Positions 19,944 to 28,125 of a DNA stretch of 64,000 nt are shown here, piece by piece (within the stretch, counting starts at the first letter, position 1; each line of letters begins with the position of its first letter). Origin of the DNA: Pseudomonadota bacterium (lineage in GTDB: Bacteria > Pseudomonadota > Alphaproteobacteria > Dongiales > Dongiaceae); NCBI GenBank assembly GCA_016183985.1, contig JACPDN010000006.1:1302001-1366000 (forward strand), given 5' to 3'. The translations under genes were made by a program, and so were the position numbers. The notes under the pieces are model-generated. The model was not told where the DNA came from. It worked only from the letters and a program-made list of their open reading frames with translations, and searched no databases.

Positions 19944-19960
19944 AAGGCCACTCACCTCAA

Positions 19961-20002
19961 CCCCTCGCCCCGCGACAGCGGGGAGAGGGCCGGGGCGAGG
20001 GG
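19961..20002. repeat. GC-rich inverted repeat after gcvPB
   Basis: CCCCTCGCCCCG at 19961-19972 is perfectly complementary to 19991-20002, with an 18-base loop that itself contains CGGGGAGAGGG. There is no T-run, so it is not an ordinary intrinsic terminator. It looks like the CCTCGCCCC/GGGGAGAGG palindromic intergenic elements widespread in proteobacterial genomes. It could still stop or protect the gcv transcript. Confidence 0.55.
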
Positions 20003-20068
20003 AACTTGCCTCGAACGGATAAGCTCGGTTACATGCCGCACCTCCATCCCTCGAATTGAGTTGCCGCC

Positions 20069-20431
20069 ATGTCCGCAGCATTCGAACCCATCGCCGCCGA
20101 AATCACCTATGACGACTTCCGCAAGATCGACATTCGCGTCGGGACGATCATCGCTGCCGAGCCCTACCCGGAAGCGCGGCGGCCGGCCTACAAGCTCACC
20201 ATCGATTTCGGACCAAAGATTGGCCAGAAGCGCTCTTCGGCACAGATCACCAAGCGTTACAGTCTTGAGGAACTGGTCGGCCGACAGGTGGCGGCGGTCG
20301 CCAATTTCCCCAAAAAGCAGATCGGCAAGTTCATGTCGGAGGTTCTGGTATTGGGTTTTCCGGATGAAAATGGCGAGGTGGTGCTGATCAGCCCTACATT
20401 GGGCATCCCCGATGGCGGCCGGCTCTACTAA
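20069..20431 (+). CDS. csaA: CsaA-like tRNA-binding domain protein
   Basis: A 120-residue single-domain protein of the EMAPII/Arc1p-type OB fold. Hallmarks are the start DFRKIDIRVGTI, the segment KLTIDFGPKIGQKRSSAQIT, the AVANFPKKQIGKFMSEVLVLGF core and the C-terminal LISPTLGIPDGGRLY. CsaA of Bacillus has been described as a secretion-related chaperone, and the fold binds tRNA; which applies here is unknown. It stands alone between the gcv operon and the Rieske gene. Confidence 0.92.
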   Translation: MSAAFEPIAAEITYDDFRKIDIRVGTIIAAEPYPEARRPAYKLTIDFGPKIGQKRSSAQITKRYSLEELVGRQVAAVANFPKKQIGKFMSEVLVLGFPDENGEVVLISPTLGIPDGGRLY

Positions 20432-20496
20432 CTTTAACAAGTATTTACTTTTCTAATTCCTGGCGGGAGCATGGCCTTCTTTGAGGAGGGTGTGCA

Positions 20497-22074
20497 ATGG
20501 CGTGGATCGATGTGGCGGCGGCCGAAGAACTGGCCGCAGCTGGCAAACTGGTGGTGCGGCATGAGGGGCGACAGATCCTCCTGCTCGACACGCCGGCCGG
20601 CATCTTTGCCACCGTCAATCGCTGTCCGCATGAAGGCTATCCCTTGCGCGAAGGCAGCTTGAGCGGCGATGCCAAGAGCTGCGTACTGACCTGCAACTGG
20701 CATAATTGGAAATTCGACCTCACGACCGGCGAGACATTGGTCGGCGGCGACAGACTGCGCCGCTTTCCGATCCGGCGCAAAGAGGGCCGCATCGAGATCG
20801 ACATCGTGCCGGATGACATCCAGGAACGAAGATCAGCCATTCTCGTCGGGTTGGAAAAGGCCCTTTACGACGATGATGCCCAGCGCCAGTGCCGCGAGGC
20901 CGCGCGACTGATGCAGTTGAAGCTCGACCCGCTCGACGCCGTGCGCCGGGCGATTGCCTGGTCGAGCGATCGGTTGGAATTCGGCACCACGCATGCGATC
21001 GGCGCGGCGCCGGATTGGCTGGCACTGGCCCAGAATGTGCCGGCGGAGGATTGCCTGGTGGCGCTGGGCGAGATCCTGGCGCATCTCTCGGACGATGCGC
21101 GGGACCGGACGCGCTATCCCTTTGCGCCCGGCGAAGCGCCCTGGAACGAAGAGCAGTTTGCCGCCGCCATCGAAGCACAGGATGAGCCAAGCGCCATCCG
21201 CCTGTTGCGCGGTGGGCTTTCCCAGCCGCTGTCGTCGGATAATTGGCGGCGCGTGCTGGCCAAGGCGGCACTCAGCCATTATGCCGATTTCGGCCATGCG
21301 CTGATCTATGCCGTGAAGGTTGTCGACCTCATCGATACACTGGGGCGTGACGTGGCGGAGCCCTTGCTCTGCGCCTATGTCCGCGCCCTTTGTTACAGCA
21401 CGCGCGAAGACCTCTTGCCCGAATTCCGCAGCTATGCCGACGAATTGCGGCGCTGGGGCCAGGCCGATGAAGGCCTCGCCTCGATCGGTGCCGACATGCT
21501 GCGCCGGGGTTCCGCCAAATCGACCATGGCCATGATCCGGGGCTGGTCGGCCTATGCCGGGCGCCAGGTGATTTGGCCGGCCTTGCTCGAGGCCGCGGCC
21601 TGGCAGTTGCTGCATGCGGACGAGGCGCGGTTCTGGAGTATCGACCAGCGCCTGGCCGACAACGCCAACTGGCTGGACCTCACCCACGCGCTGACCTTCG
21701 CCGATGCAGGCAGGCAGGCTGCGGCCTTGTCGCCGGAATTGTGGCCGGCGATCCTGCTGCAACTCGCCTGCTTCATCGGCCGCAACAGCGCGTTCATCGA
21801 TGCGGAATGTGACGTGGCGCACTACCAGGTCGCCGATCCCGGCACCTTCTGGCGCGAAGCGCGGGCCGGGCTGCTCGACCACGGGCGCGGCCGTTTCATC
21901 ATTTCGGCCCATCTGGCCAAGACCTTACTGGCGGCCGAGCGCCTGGCGGCAACCCAGCCCAACCTAGCGCCACTCCTTGCCAGCGCACTCAACCGCTTCA
22001 CGACGGCGCCGATCAAGGAGCGTCATACCCGCAGGACCGCGCGGCAGATGCTGGATCTGGTGGCACAGGAATAA
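20497..22074 (+). CDS. Rieske [2Fe-2S] protein with long uncharacterised C-terminal region
   Basis: The 525-residue protein starts at ATG 20497 after GGAGGG. Residues 1-105 form a Rieske domain, with cluster ligands Cys43 and His45 in NRCPHEGYPL and Cys66 and His69 in LTCNWHNWKFD. The remaining 420 residues are rich in Ala, Leu, Arg and Trp and look alpha-helical. They carry no motif I recognise; a Phe/Trp/His-rich stretch around YFHALIYAVKVVD-type sequence lies mid-protein. There is no signal peptide or obvious membrane helix. This is not a ring-hydroxylating oxygenase alpha subunit, because the mononuclear iron motif is not seen. It may be an electron carrier fused to a binding or scaffold domain. 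Confidence 0.82.
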   Translation: MAWIDVAAAEELAAAGKLVVRHEGRQILLLDTPAGIFATVNRCPHEGYPLREGSLSGDAKSCVLTCNWHNWKFDLTTGETLVGGDRLRRFPIRRKEGRIEIDIVPDDIQERRSAILVGLEKALYDDDAQRQCREAARLMQLKLDPLDAVRRAIAWSSDRLEFGTTHAIGAAPDWLALAQNVPAEDCLVALGEILAHLSDDARDRTRYPFAPGEAPWNEEQFAAAIEAQDEPSAIRLLRGGLSQPLSSDNWRRVLAKAALSHYADFGHALIYAVKVVDLIDTLGRDVAEPLLCAYVRALCYSTREDLLPEFRSYADELRRWGQADEGLASIGADMLRRGSAKSTMAMIRGWSAYAGRQVIWPALLEAAAWQLLHADEARFWSIDQRLADNANWLDLTHALTFADAGRQAAALSPELWPAILLQLACFIGRNSAFIDAECDVAHYQVADPGTFWREARAGLLDHGRGRFIISAHLAKTLLAAERLAATQPNLAPLLASALNRFTTAPIKERHTRRTARQMLDLVAQE

Positions 22075-22196
22075 GGCTCTAAAGCGCCGCCCCGGGAAAG
22101 GTTCATGACATAATCGGTGGCGCGTGATGGCGCGCACTGGACGGTCTTACGGCTCCCGCCTATCTTTTCGGGCAGGGACAACATCGTTCATCCATC

Positions 22197-22700
22197 ATGA
22201 TCACTGACCCATCACTCCTTGCCTTGCTGGCAGGACCGATCGCCATATCGGCCGCCAGCCGCGATGCCGGCTTGCGCCCCAGCGTCGCGCATGCCTATGG
22301 TTGCCGCGTCGTTAGCGGCGGCAGGCAGCTGCGCGTCTTCATCTTGCGCGATGAAGCACGCCAGCTCCTCGCCGACATCACCGCGAGCGGCGAGGTGGCG
22401 ACTGTCTATAGCGATGTACGCTCATTCCGCTCCCTGCAGATCAAAGGCCGGGATGCCACGATCGTGTCGTTCGATGCCGAGGATGCTGCCGCGCAATTGG
22501 TGCACCATCGCATCACGGCCGAGGAATTGGTGGCATTGGGATATGCGGCGCCGCTCGCGCACGGTTATTTCAGCGTGCCGCACAAGGCTGATTTCGCGAC
22601 CGTCATCTTCACGCCGCATGACATCTTCCAGCAGACACCTGGACCAGGTGCCGGCGACCGATTGAATGCCGCCAGCGCAACGGGCGGGGCCCGGAAATGA
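22197..22700 (+). CDS. PNPOx-like flavin split-barrel protein
   Basis: A 167-residue protein whose N-terminal half follows the split-barrel fold of the pyridoxamine-phosphate-oxidase/general stress protein family. The strands read GPIAISAASRDAGLRPSVA, RQLRVFILRDEARQLL and GEVATVYSDVRSFRSLQIKG. The C-terminal half carries a helical pair containing ITAEELVALGY. The ligand may be FMN, F420-like or heme; the sequence does not decide. Its last codons overlap the next gene by four bases, and that gene encodes another protein of the same fold, so they are translationally coupled and may form a heterodimer. Confidence 0.72.
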   Translation: MITDPSLLALLAGPIAISAASRDAGLRPSVAHAYGCRVVSGGRQLRVFILRDEARQLLADITASGEVATVYSDVRSFRSLQIKGRDATIVSFDAEDAAAQLVHHRITAEELVALGYAAPLAHGYFSVPHKADFATVIFTPHDIFQQTPGPGAGDRLNAASATGGARK

Positions 22701-24037
22701 CCCGTATCGCCCTTGCCACTCTTAGAGCCTCGCTCGAAGGTGCCATTCCATCCGAGATCGCAACCTGCGACGCGACCGGCGTGCCGAATGTCAGCGTCAT
22801 TTCCGACGTGCATTACGTCGACGCCAATCACGTCGCCATTTCGTACCAGTTCTTCAGCAAGACCCGCGCCAATATCCTGGCCAATCCGCGCGCCACGGTC
22901 CTGCTGAAGCATCCCGCCACTTGCGCGCAATACCGGCTGTATCTCAGCTATCTGCGCACAGAGACGGAAGGGGCGTTGTTCGAAACCATGCGCGCAAAAC
23001 TCGCCGGCATAGCGTCGCATGAAGGCATGTCCGGCATTTTCAGACTATTGGGGGCTGACATCTATCACGTCGAAGAGGCTGAAATCGTGCGTGCCGACAT
23101 GCTGCCTTTGCCGTCGCCACACGCACCGCTCCTGGCTGCCTTGCGCCAGACCCTGCCGCGCCTGCGCGCGGCGCGCGATCTCGACAGTCTGGTCGCGACC
23201 CTGCTTTCATCCCTGCGCGGCGACTTCCGCCTGCCGCATGTCATGCTGCTGATGGCCGATGCGGCTTGCGGCAAGCTTTATACGGTCGCCAGCCAAGGTT
23301 ATGAGGAATCCGGTGTCGGCGCCGAGATCCTGCCCGGCCAAGGTGTCATCGGCGTCGCCGCCCGCGAGCAGACGCCCATCCGCATCGCCCATGCCACACG
23401 CGAATATCTGTACGGCCGCGCCATCCGCGATGCCCTGCGCGCAAGCCCCATGGCAGCGCGGCTGGAAACGGAAATTCCCCTGCCAGGCCTCACCGACAGC
23501 GGCAGCCAGATTGCGGTGCCGATCCTCAATGGCACCGAACTGATGGGCGTCATCTATGCCGAAAGCCCCGAAGCTGGCCGTTTCGGCTATGACGAGGAAG
23601 ACGCGCTGATGATCCTCGCCAGTGCCGCCGGCATCGCCATCCAGGAATTGCAAGGCGATGTCGAGGAAATCGCTGCCCCGGCCGCGCCTGAGATCGCGGC
23701 AGAGTCAGGCGCACCTCTCGTCATTCGTCATTACGGCACCGACGATAGCGTCTTCATTGACGACGAATACGTGATCAAAGGCGTCGCCGGCTCCATCCTC
23801 TGGTTCCTGCTGGGCGAATATGCCCGGACCGGACGGGTCGAATTCAGCAACAAGGAATTGCGGCTCGCCCCGCAAATCCGTCTGCCGGAATTCTCGGAGA
23901 ACCTTGAGGCACGCCTCATCCTGCTGCGCCGGCGCCTTGCCGAACGCAGCCAGCAATTGACCCTCGACAAGGCCGGGCGCGGCCGTTTCCGCCTGACCTT
24001 GGCCCGGCCGATACAACTGATCGAAGCCGAGAGCTGA
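22697..24037 (+). CDS. PNPOx-like + GAF protein with possible winged-helix C-terminus
   Basis: The 446-residue protein combines three parts. Residues 1-140 form a split-barrel domain (EIATCDATGVPNVSVIS, HVAISYQFFSKTRANI). Residues about 160-315 form a GAF domain (LLMADAACGKLYTVASQGYE, with GQGVIGVAAREQTPIRI). The last 110 residues resemble an OmpR-type winged helix, with LWFLLGEYARTGRVEFSNKEL, NLEARLILLRRRLAE and GRGRFRLTLARP. The combination suggests a soluble redox- or ligand-sensing regulator partnered with the preceding gene. DNA binding is inference only. It precedes the CACHE-receptor gene by 158 bases. Confidence 0.75.
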   Translation: MTRIALATLRASLEGAIPSEIATCDATGVPNVSVISDVHYVDANHVAISYQFFSKTRANILANPRATVLLKHPATCAQYRLYLSYLRTETEGALFETMRAKLAGIASHEGMSGIFRLLGADIYHVEEAEIVRADMLPLPSPHAPLLAALRQTLPRLRAARDLDSLVATLLSSLRGDFRLPHVMLLMADAACGKLYTVASQGYEESGVGAEILPGQGVIGVAAREQTPIRIAHATREYLYGRAIRDALRASPMAARLETEIPLPGLTDSGSQIAVPILNGTELMGVIYAESPEAGRFGYDEEDALMILASAAGIAIQELQGDVEEIAAPAAPEIAAESGAPLVIRHYGTDDSVFIDDEYVIKGVAGSILWFLLGEYARTGRVEFSNKELRLAPQIRLPEFSENLEARLILLRRRLAERSQQLTLDKAGRGRFRLTLARPIQLIEAES

Positions 24038-24195
24038 ACGATATTTCGTCATAGCCGGGCCGAACATCTTAACGGCCGGCTTTCGGAACTGCTCCTTCCC
24101 CTGATGCGTTTCACCCGCGCTTGCCACCGCTGCGCGCCGACGCCTAGTATGCAACCGGCAGCTGCGTTGCGGGTGAACCATCACGGGGAATCGCC

Positions 24196-26580
24196 ATGAC
24201 CGCCAATGCCGCGAGACCTGGCAACATCAGGGCCGACGAGGAAATCGTCGATATTTCCCCGTCCCAGACGAGCAGCCGGCAGCGACGGCAAGTCTTGATC
24301 CGGATGGGCGTGCCCATCCTTGCCTTGGCATTGGTCATAGCCGCCATTCTCGGCATCGCCCTCTATTCCCATCATGCCAATCGCCAGGGCGCTCTCGCCC
24401 TCTCCGACGACCTTCTGGCAACGCTGGACGCACAGATCGCCCAGCGCGTCTCGGCATTCCTGGATCCTTGCGCGCGCACGCTCAGAATCATGACCGAGAT
24501 CGCGGCAAAGACGCCGCCCAGCGAGCGAGGCTCCGTTGCCGAACGCTTCGCCGGCAGCGTGCTTGACGAGATTCCGCAAATGGCCGCCTTCTATTTCGGC
24601 GATGACGACGGCAACTTCCTGATGATGCGTCGCGACAAGAACGGCACCGAGACCAAGGAGATCATGAACGCGGCAGATGCGCGCCGCGTCATTCTGACCT
24701 TTCATGACACGAATGGTCGCCTTCTGTCGCAGCGCGAGGATCCCGCCGACACTTTCGACCCGCGCACCCGGCCGTGGTACAAGGGTGCCCTGGCCAGTGA
24801 CGGCATCCATTGGACGGGCGTCTACATTTTCTTCACGGACAAGAAGCCGGGGATTACGGTCTCCGACCGGGTCAAGGATACGGACGGGCGGCAACGCGTC
24901 TTCGGCGTCGACATCACGCTGGAGCAATTGTCCCAGTTCCTCTCATCGCTGGAGATCGGTGCGACCGGCCGCGCCATCATCATCGACAATGACGGGCGCC
25001 TCATCGCCGTGCCGGATGCAGAGAACATGCTGCATCCCACGGGCGACGATTTCGTCCCGCCGCGGCTCGACGAAATCGGCGACCCTGTCCTCACCGGCGC
25101 CTATGATCGTTTCCGTGTCGAAGGCCAGGGCAAGCGCGTCATCGACATTGACGGCGTGCGCTATGTGACCAGCGTTTCGCCGCTGAAAGGCGATGGGCGC
25201 CAGTGGTGGGTCATGATCGTGGTGCCGGAGGAGGACTTCACCGGCTTTGTGATGAGCAATAGCCGCAAGGGCCTCGCCATGTCGCTCGTCATCGTGCTGT
25301 CGGTCGCAGCGCTTGCCGGATTGCTTGTCTTTCAGGGATTGAAATCCGATCGCGCCGTGCGCCGCTTGATGGCGGAAAGCGGCACGATTTCTCATTACGG
25401 AGCCATCTATGCCGAGATCACGCATCAGACGAGTCTCAGCGACAAAGCTGATCACCTGTTCCCGCCGATTCTCACCGAATCCATTGTCGAGGTAGCGCGG
25501 GCGGCGCGCGCCAGTATCTGGCATGCGGGGCCGGACTTCCTGACCCTGCGGTGTGACGACAGCTTCGAACGCGCGGGCCGGGGCCATGCCGGTGGCTTCC
25601 AATTGCATCAGCGGGAAGTGCCGACCTTTTTCGCCGCTTTGCGCGCCGGCGATGAAGTCGACGTCGCGGACGCCGGCATGGATGCGCGCACCCAGCAGTT
25701 CCACGGCATGATCATGCGGCCGCTCGGGACGAAATCCCTGATCGTCCTGCCCTTGCGCAATCACGCTGGCACCGTCGGCGTCATCTGTATCGAGAACGCC
25801 AAACCACAACCCGGCACGCGGGCCTTTCTGCGTACCGTCGCCGGCATTGCCGCCTTGCGCCTCGATGACCTCGACGAGGCGGCCGCGGAAGATCGCATAC
25901 CGACGGAAATTCGTGGCGCCCGGGCCGCCAGCCCCACCAGGCTGGCGGTGGCGGATCTTGGCGAACCGGATGTGCTACCGGCCAATCTGGCGACGGCGCG
26001 TTACCGTCAGGTTGCCGCGATGATGCTGCAATTGACCGATCCCAGCATGCTGGCGACCGGCGACAGCGCCACTGGCAATTGCGTGCTCGATAACGTCGTC
26101 CAGCTGGTGCGCGAGGAGGCGGCGCGACATGGCATCACCTACCTGAAGCTCGCCGGGCAACAGATCGTCGCCGCCACAGGGTATGAAGGCGATGCCGAAG
26201 ATGCCATGCCGCGCATGGCCGCCTTCGCCATTGCCTTGCGTGAAAGCTGCAGTGAGATTTTTGACGATTTGAGCCGCAAGCGGCAGGGGCAACGGCTCGA
26301 TTTCTTCATCGGCCTCGATTTTGGCAATTGCTTTGGCGGCAATCTCGGCAGTGACCAGCCTGCGGCATCCGAATCATTCGACCAGCGCCCATTCAATCTC
26401 TGGGGCGGTTGCATCGAAACGGCCGGGATCATGGCGAACAGCGCACCGCCGGCCGGCATCCAGGCCAGCGAGGCCGCCTATGCCGGCTTGCGCCTCGATT
26501 TCCTCTTCCGGCCGCGCGGCAGCTTCTATCAGCCCGGCGTCGGCGACGCGCGCACCTATGTTCTGGCCGGTCAGTTGTGA
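24196..26580 (+). CDS. dCACHE-GAF receptor with degenerate class III cyclase domain
   Basis: The 794-residue membrane receptor has a first transmembrane helix at about 35-58, a periplasmic double-CACHE-like domain to about 345 (with FDPRTRPWYKGALA and VFGVDITLEQLSQFL), and a second helix at about 352-375. A GAF domain spans about 395-560, and residues 600-794 resemble an adenylate/guanylate cyclase domain. In that domain the GD of the second metal site reads GQ (YLKLAGQQ). The segment WGGCIETAGIMANS stands where WGDxVNxAxRxxS is expected, so the Asn and Arg that stabilise the transition state are missing. It is probably catalytically inactive and works by binding. It leads the MCE operon, with mlaE starting 13 bases later. 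Confidence 0.82.
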   Translation: MTANAARPGNIRADEEIVDISPSQTSSRQRRQVLIRMGVPILALALVIAAILGIALYSHHANRQGALALSDDLLATLDAQIAQRVSAFLDPCARTLRIMTEIAAKTPPSERGSVAERFAGSVLDEIPQMAAFYFGDDDGNFLMMRRDKNGTETKEIMNAADARRVILTFHDTNGRLLSQREDPADTFDPRTRPWYKGALASDGIHWTGVYIFFTDKKPGITVSDRVKDTDGRQRVFGVDITLEQLSQFLSSLEIGATGRAIIIDNDGRLIAVPDAENMLHPTGDDFVPPRLDEIGDPVLTGAYDRFRVEGQGKRVIDIDGVRYVTSVSPLKGDGRQWWVMIVVPEEDFTGFVMSNSRKGLAMSLVIVLSVAALAGLLVFQGLKSDRAVRRLMAESGTISHYGAIYAEITHQTSLSDKADHLFPPILTESIVEVARAARASIWHAGPDFLTLRCDDSFERAGRGHAGGFQLHQREVPTFFAALRAGDEVDVADAGMDARTQQFHGMIMRPLGTKSLIVLPLRNHAGTVGVICIENAKPQPGTRAFLRTVAGIAALRLDDLDEAAAEDRIPTEIRGARAASPTRLAVADLGEPDVLPANLATARYRQVAAMMLQLTDPSMLATGDSATGNCVLDNVVQLVREEAARHGITYLKLAGQQIVAATGYEGDAEDAMPRMAAFAIALRESCSEIFDDLSRKRQGQRLDFFIGLDFGNCFGGNLGSDQPAASESFDQRPFNLWGGCIETAGIMANSAPPAGIQASEAAYAGLRLDFLFRPRGSFYQPGVGDARTYVLAGQL

Positions 26581-26593
26581 GAGGGCACCTTAG

Positions 26594-27433
26594 ATGAGCC
26601 GTGCCGGCACCGAAGAATCCGCCCTGCCGACGCATGCCGCCTGGCGCTGGTTCCGTTTGGGGCTGGCATGGCTCGGCCGTTCGACGCGGCGGCGCCTGCA
26701 CTTCGCCTTGACCTTGGCCTCGCTATCCGGCGGCGTCATTCTGGAAGCGTTCCGTTGGCACGGCTGGCGCCGGCCGGTCCGATCGGAGTTCTGGCGCAGC
26801 CTTCGTATCGCTCTTGCCGGCGGCCTCATCGCCACGACTTTCGTCGCCGGCCTCATCGGCATCGGCATGGTGTTTCAGGCGCTCTACTGGCTGCGGATTG
26901 CCGGTCAGGAGGATATTGCAGGCACCATCCTCGTAACCGTGCTCCTGCGGGAGGTGACGCCACTGCTCATCGGCGTCATTCTGCTAGGGCGCAGCGGCAC
27001 GGTCATTCTCTCGGAACTGGGCCATCTGCGGATTTCCGGGCAGAGCCGTGCCGTTCGTGCGCAGGGCCTCGATCCCTTTCTGCTTCTGGTCATGCCGCGC
27101 GGGATTGCCGGCGCCTTTGCCGCCTATACGCTCGGCGTCGTGTTCCTGCTGGTTGCCCTGCTGATCGGCTTCGCCACGGCAAGCTTGCTGGGCGGCCTCA
27201 GCGGATCACTCTGGGCCTTTCTTGACCGGTTCCTCAGGGCAACTGCGCCGATCGATTTCATCATCTTTCCGGTGAAGATGTTGATGATCGGCCTGACCGT
27301 CACCACCACCACCGCGCTTACCGCCTTGTCCGCACACGAATCCGACAGCAGTGGCCGGCTGATCGCGCGCGGCTTCATGCGCGGCATGCTCGTCATCATG
27401 GTGGTGAGCGGCCTGCTGAGCCTGGCTGCGTGA
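26594..27433 (+). CDS. MlaE-like ABC permease of an MCE lipid-transport system
   Basis: A 279-residue inner-membrane permease of the MlaE family, which pairs with MCE proteins in phospholipid trafficking. It has an N-terminal interfacial segment and then about five hydrophobic stretches, with GLIGIGMVFQALYWL, a TPLLIGVILLGRSGTVILSEL stretch and SRAVRAQGLDPFLLLVMPR in the usual order. It is preceded by the pseudo-cyclase receptor and followed seven bases later by the ATPase-like gene. Family membership is good; the direction and identity of any transported lipid are unknown. Confidence 0.88.
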   Translation: MSRAGTEESALPTHAAWRWFRLGLAWLGRSTRRRLHFALTLASLSGGVILEAFRWHGWRRPVRSEFWRSLRIALAGGLIATTFVAGLIGIGMVFQALYWLRIAGQEDIAGTILVTVLLREVTPLLIGVILLGRSGTVILSELGHLRISGQSRAVRAQGLDPFLLLVMPRGIAGAFAAYTLGVVFLLVALLIGFATASLLGGLSGSLWAFLDRFLRATAPIDFIIFPVKMLMIGLTVTTTTALTALSAHESDSSGRLIARGFMRGMLVIMVVSGLLSLAA

Positions 27434-27440
27434 GGGCACC

Positions 27441-28121
27441 ATGACATCGATCCTCACCCTCACCAATGTGATCCCTACCGCGCTTTTCGGAGCTGCGGGC
27501 CGGACGGGCATCGATTTCAACCTTGAGCCCGGCGAACTGGCGCTGGTCAATGCACGCGATCTGGGGCTGGTGGGCGCGTTGGGCGATCTTTGCTGCGGCC
27601 TGAAGGCGATCGATACCGGCACCGTGCGATTCCTCGATCAGGACTGGACGACCCAGCCGCGCGATCGCGCCGATGCCTTGCGCGGCCATATCGGCCGCGT
27701 CCTGGCGCATCCCGCCTGGCTCGATTTTCTCAGTGCCGCCGAGAACATTCTGCTGGGGAGGCTCTATCATACCCGCCGCGCCACCGAGACCTTGCGGACC
27801 GAGGCGGCCGAACTTGCCCGCCATTTCGGCATGCCCGGGCTGCCGACCGGGCAGATATCCGATTTGTCGCCCGACGATCTCACACGCGCCGGCCTGGTGC
27901 GCGCTTTTCTTGGCGCGCCCAGGCTGGTCATTCTGGAAAGTCCGGTGCAGGGAGCCTTCAGCGCCATCGTACCGGCGCTGCTCAACCGTCTTGCCATGCT
28001 GCGGGATTCGGGTGGCGCGGCGCTTTGGGTGACGCGCAGCCGGCTGGTCTGGGACAACCGGACACTTCCCGCCAGCCATCGCTGGCGGCTCGACCATACC
28101 GGCTTGACGCGGATAGGATGA
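27441..28121 (+). CDS. MlaF-like ABC ATPase homologue lacking all nucleotide-binding motifs
   Basis: The 226-residue protein aligns by order and length with MlaF-type ATPases, but each catalytic motif is lost. The Walker A position (36-46) reads VNARDLGLVGA with no GKS/T. The Q-loop Gln is replaced by Ala89 in GRVLAHPAW. The signature reads LSPDD at 142-146 instead of LSGGQ. Walker B ends LVILESP (Glu166-Ser167) instead of LLDEP, and the H-loop His is Arg199 in LWVTRS. The frame is intact and codon use matches its neighbours, so it looks selected for rather than decaying. It sits between the permease and MCE genes, five bases before the latter. Confidence 0.8.
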   Translation: MTSILTLTNVIPTALFGAAGRTGIDFNLEPGELALVNARDLGLVGALGDLCCGLKAIDTGTVRFLDQDWTTQPRDRADALRGHIGRVLAHPAWLDFLSAAENILLGRLYHTRRATETLRTEAAELARHFGMPGLPTGQISDLSPDDLTRAGLVRAFLGAPRLVILESPVQGAFSAIVPALLNRLAMLRDSGGAALWVTRSRLVWDNRTLPASHRWRLDHTGLTRIG

Positions 28122-28125
28122 ATTA

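Noticed and set aside
19944-20068. GC-rich inverted repeat after gcvPB as a CRISPR or attachment site
   Set aside because: It is a single palindrome without spacers, flanking direct repeats or an integrase gene.
18132-20081. 649-codon open frame antisense to gcvPA and gcvPB
   Set aside because: It spans two well-supported glycine dehydrogenase genes and shows no domain; it is a codon-bias shadow.
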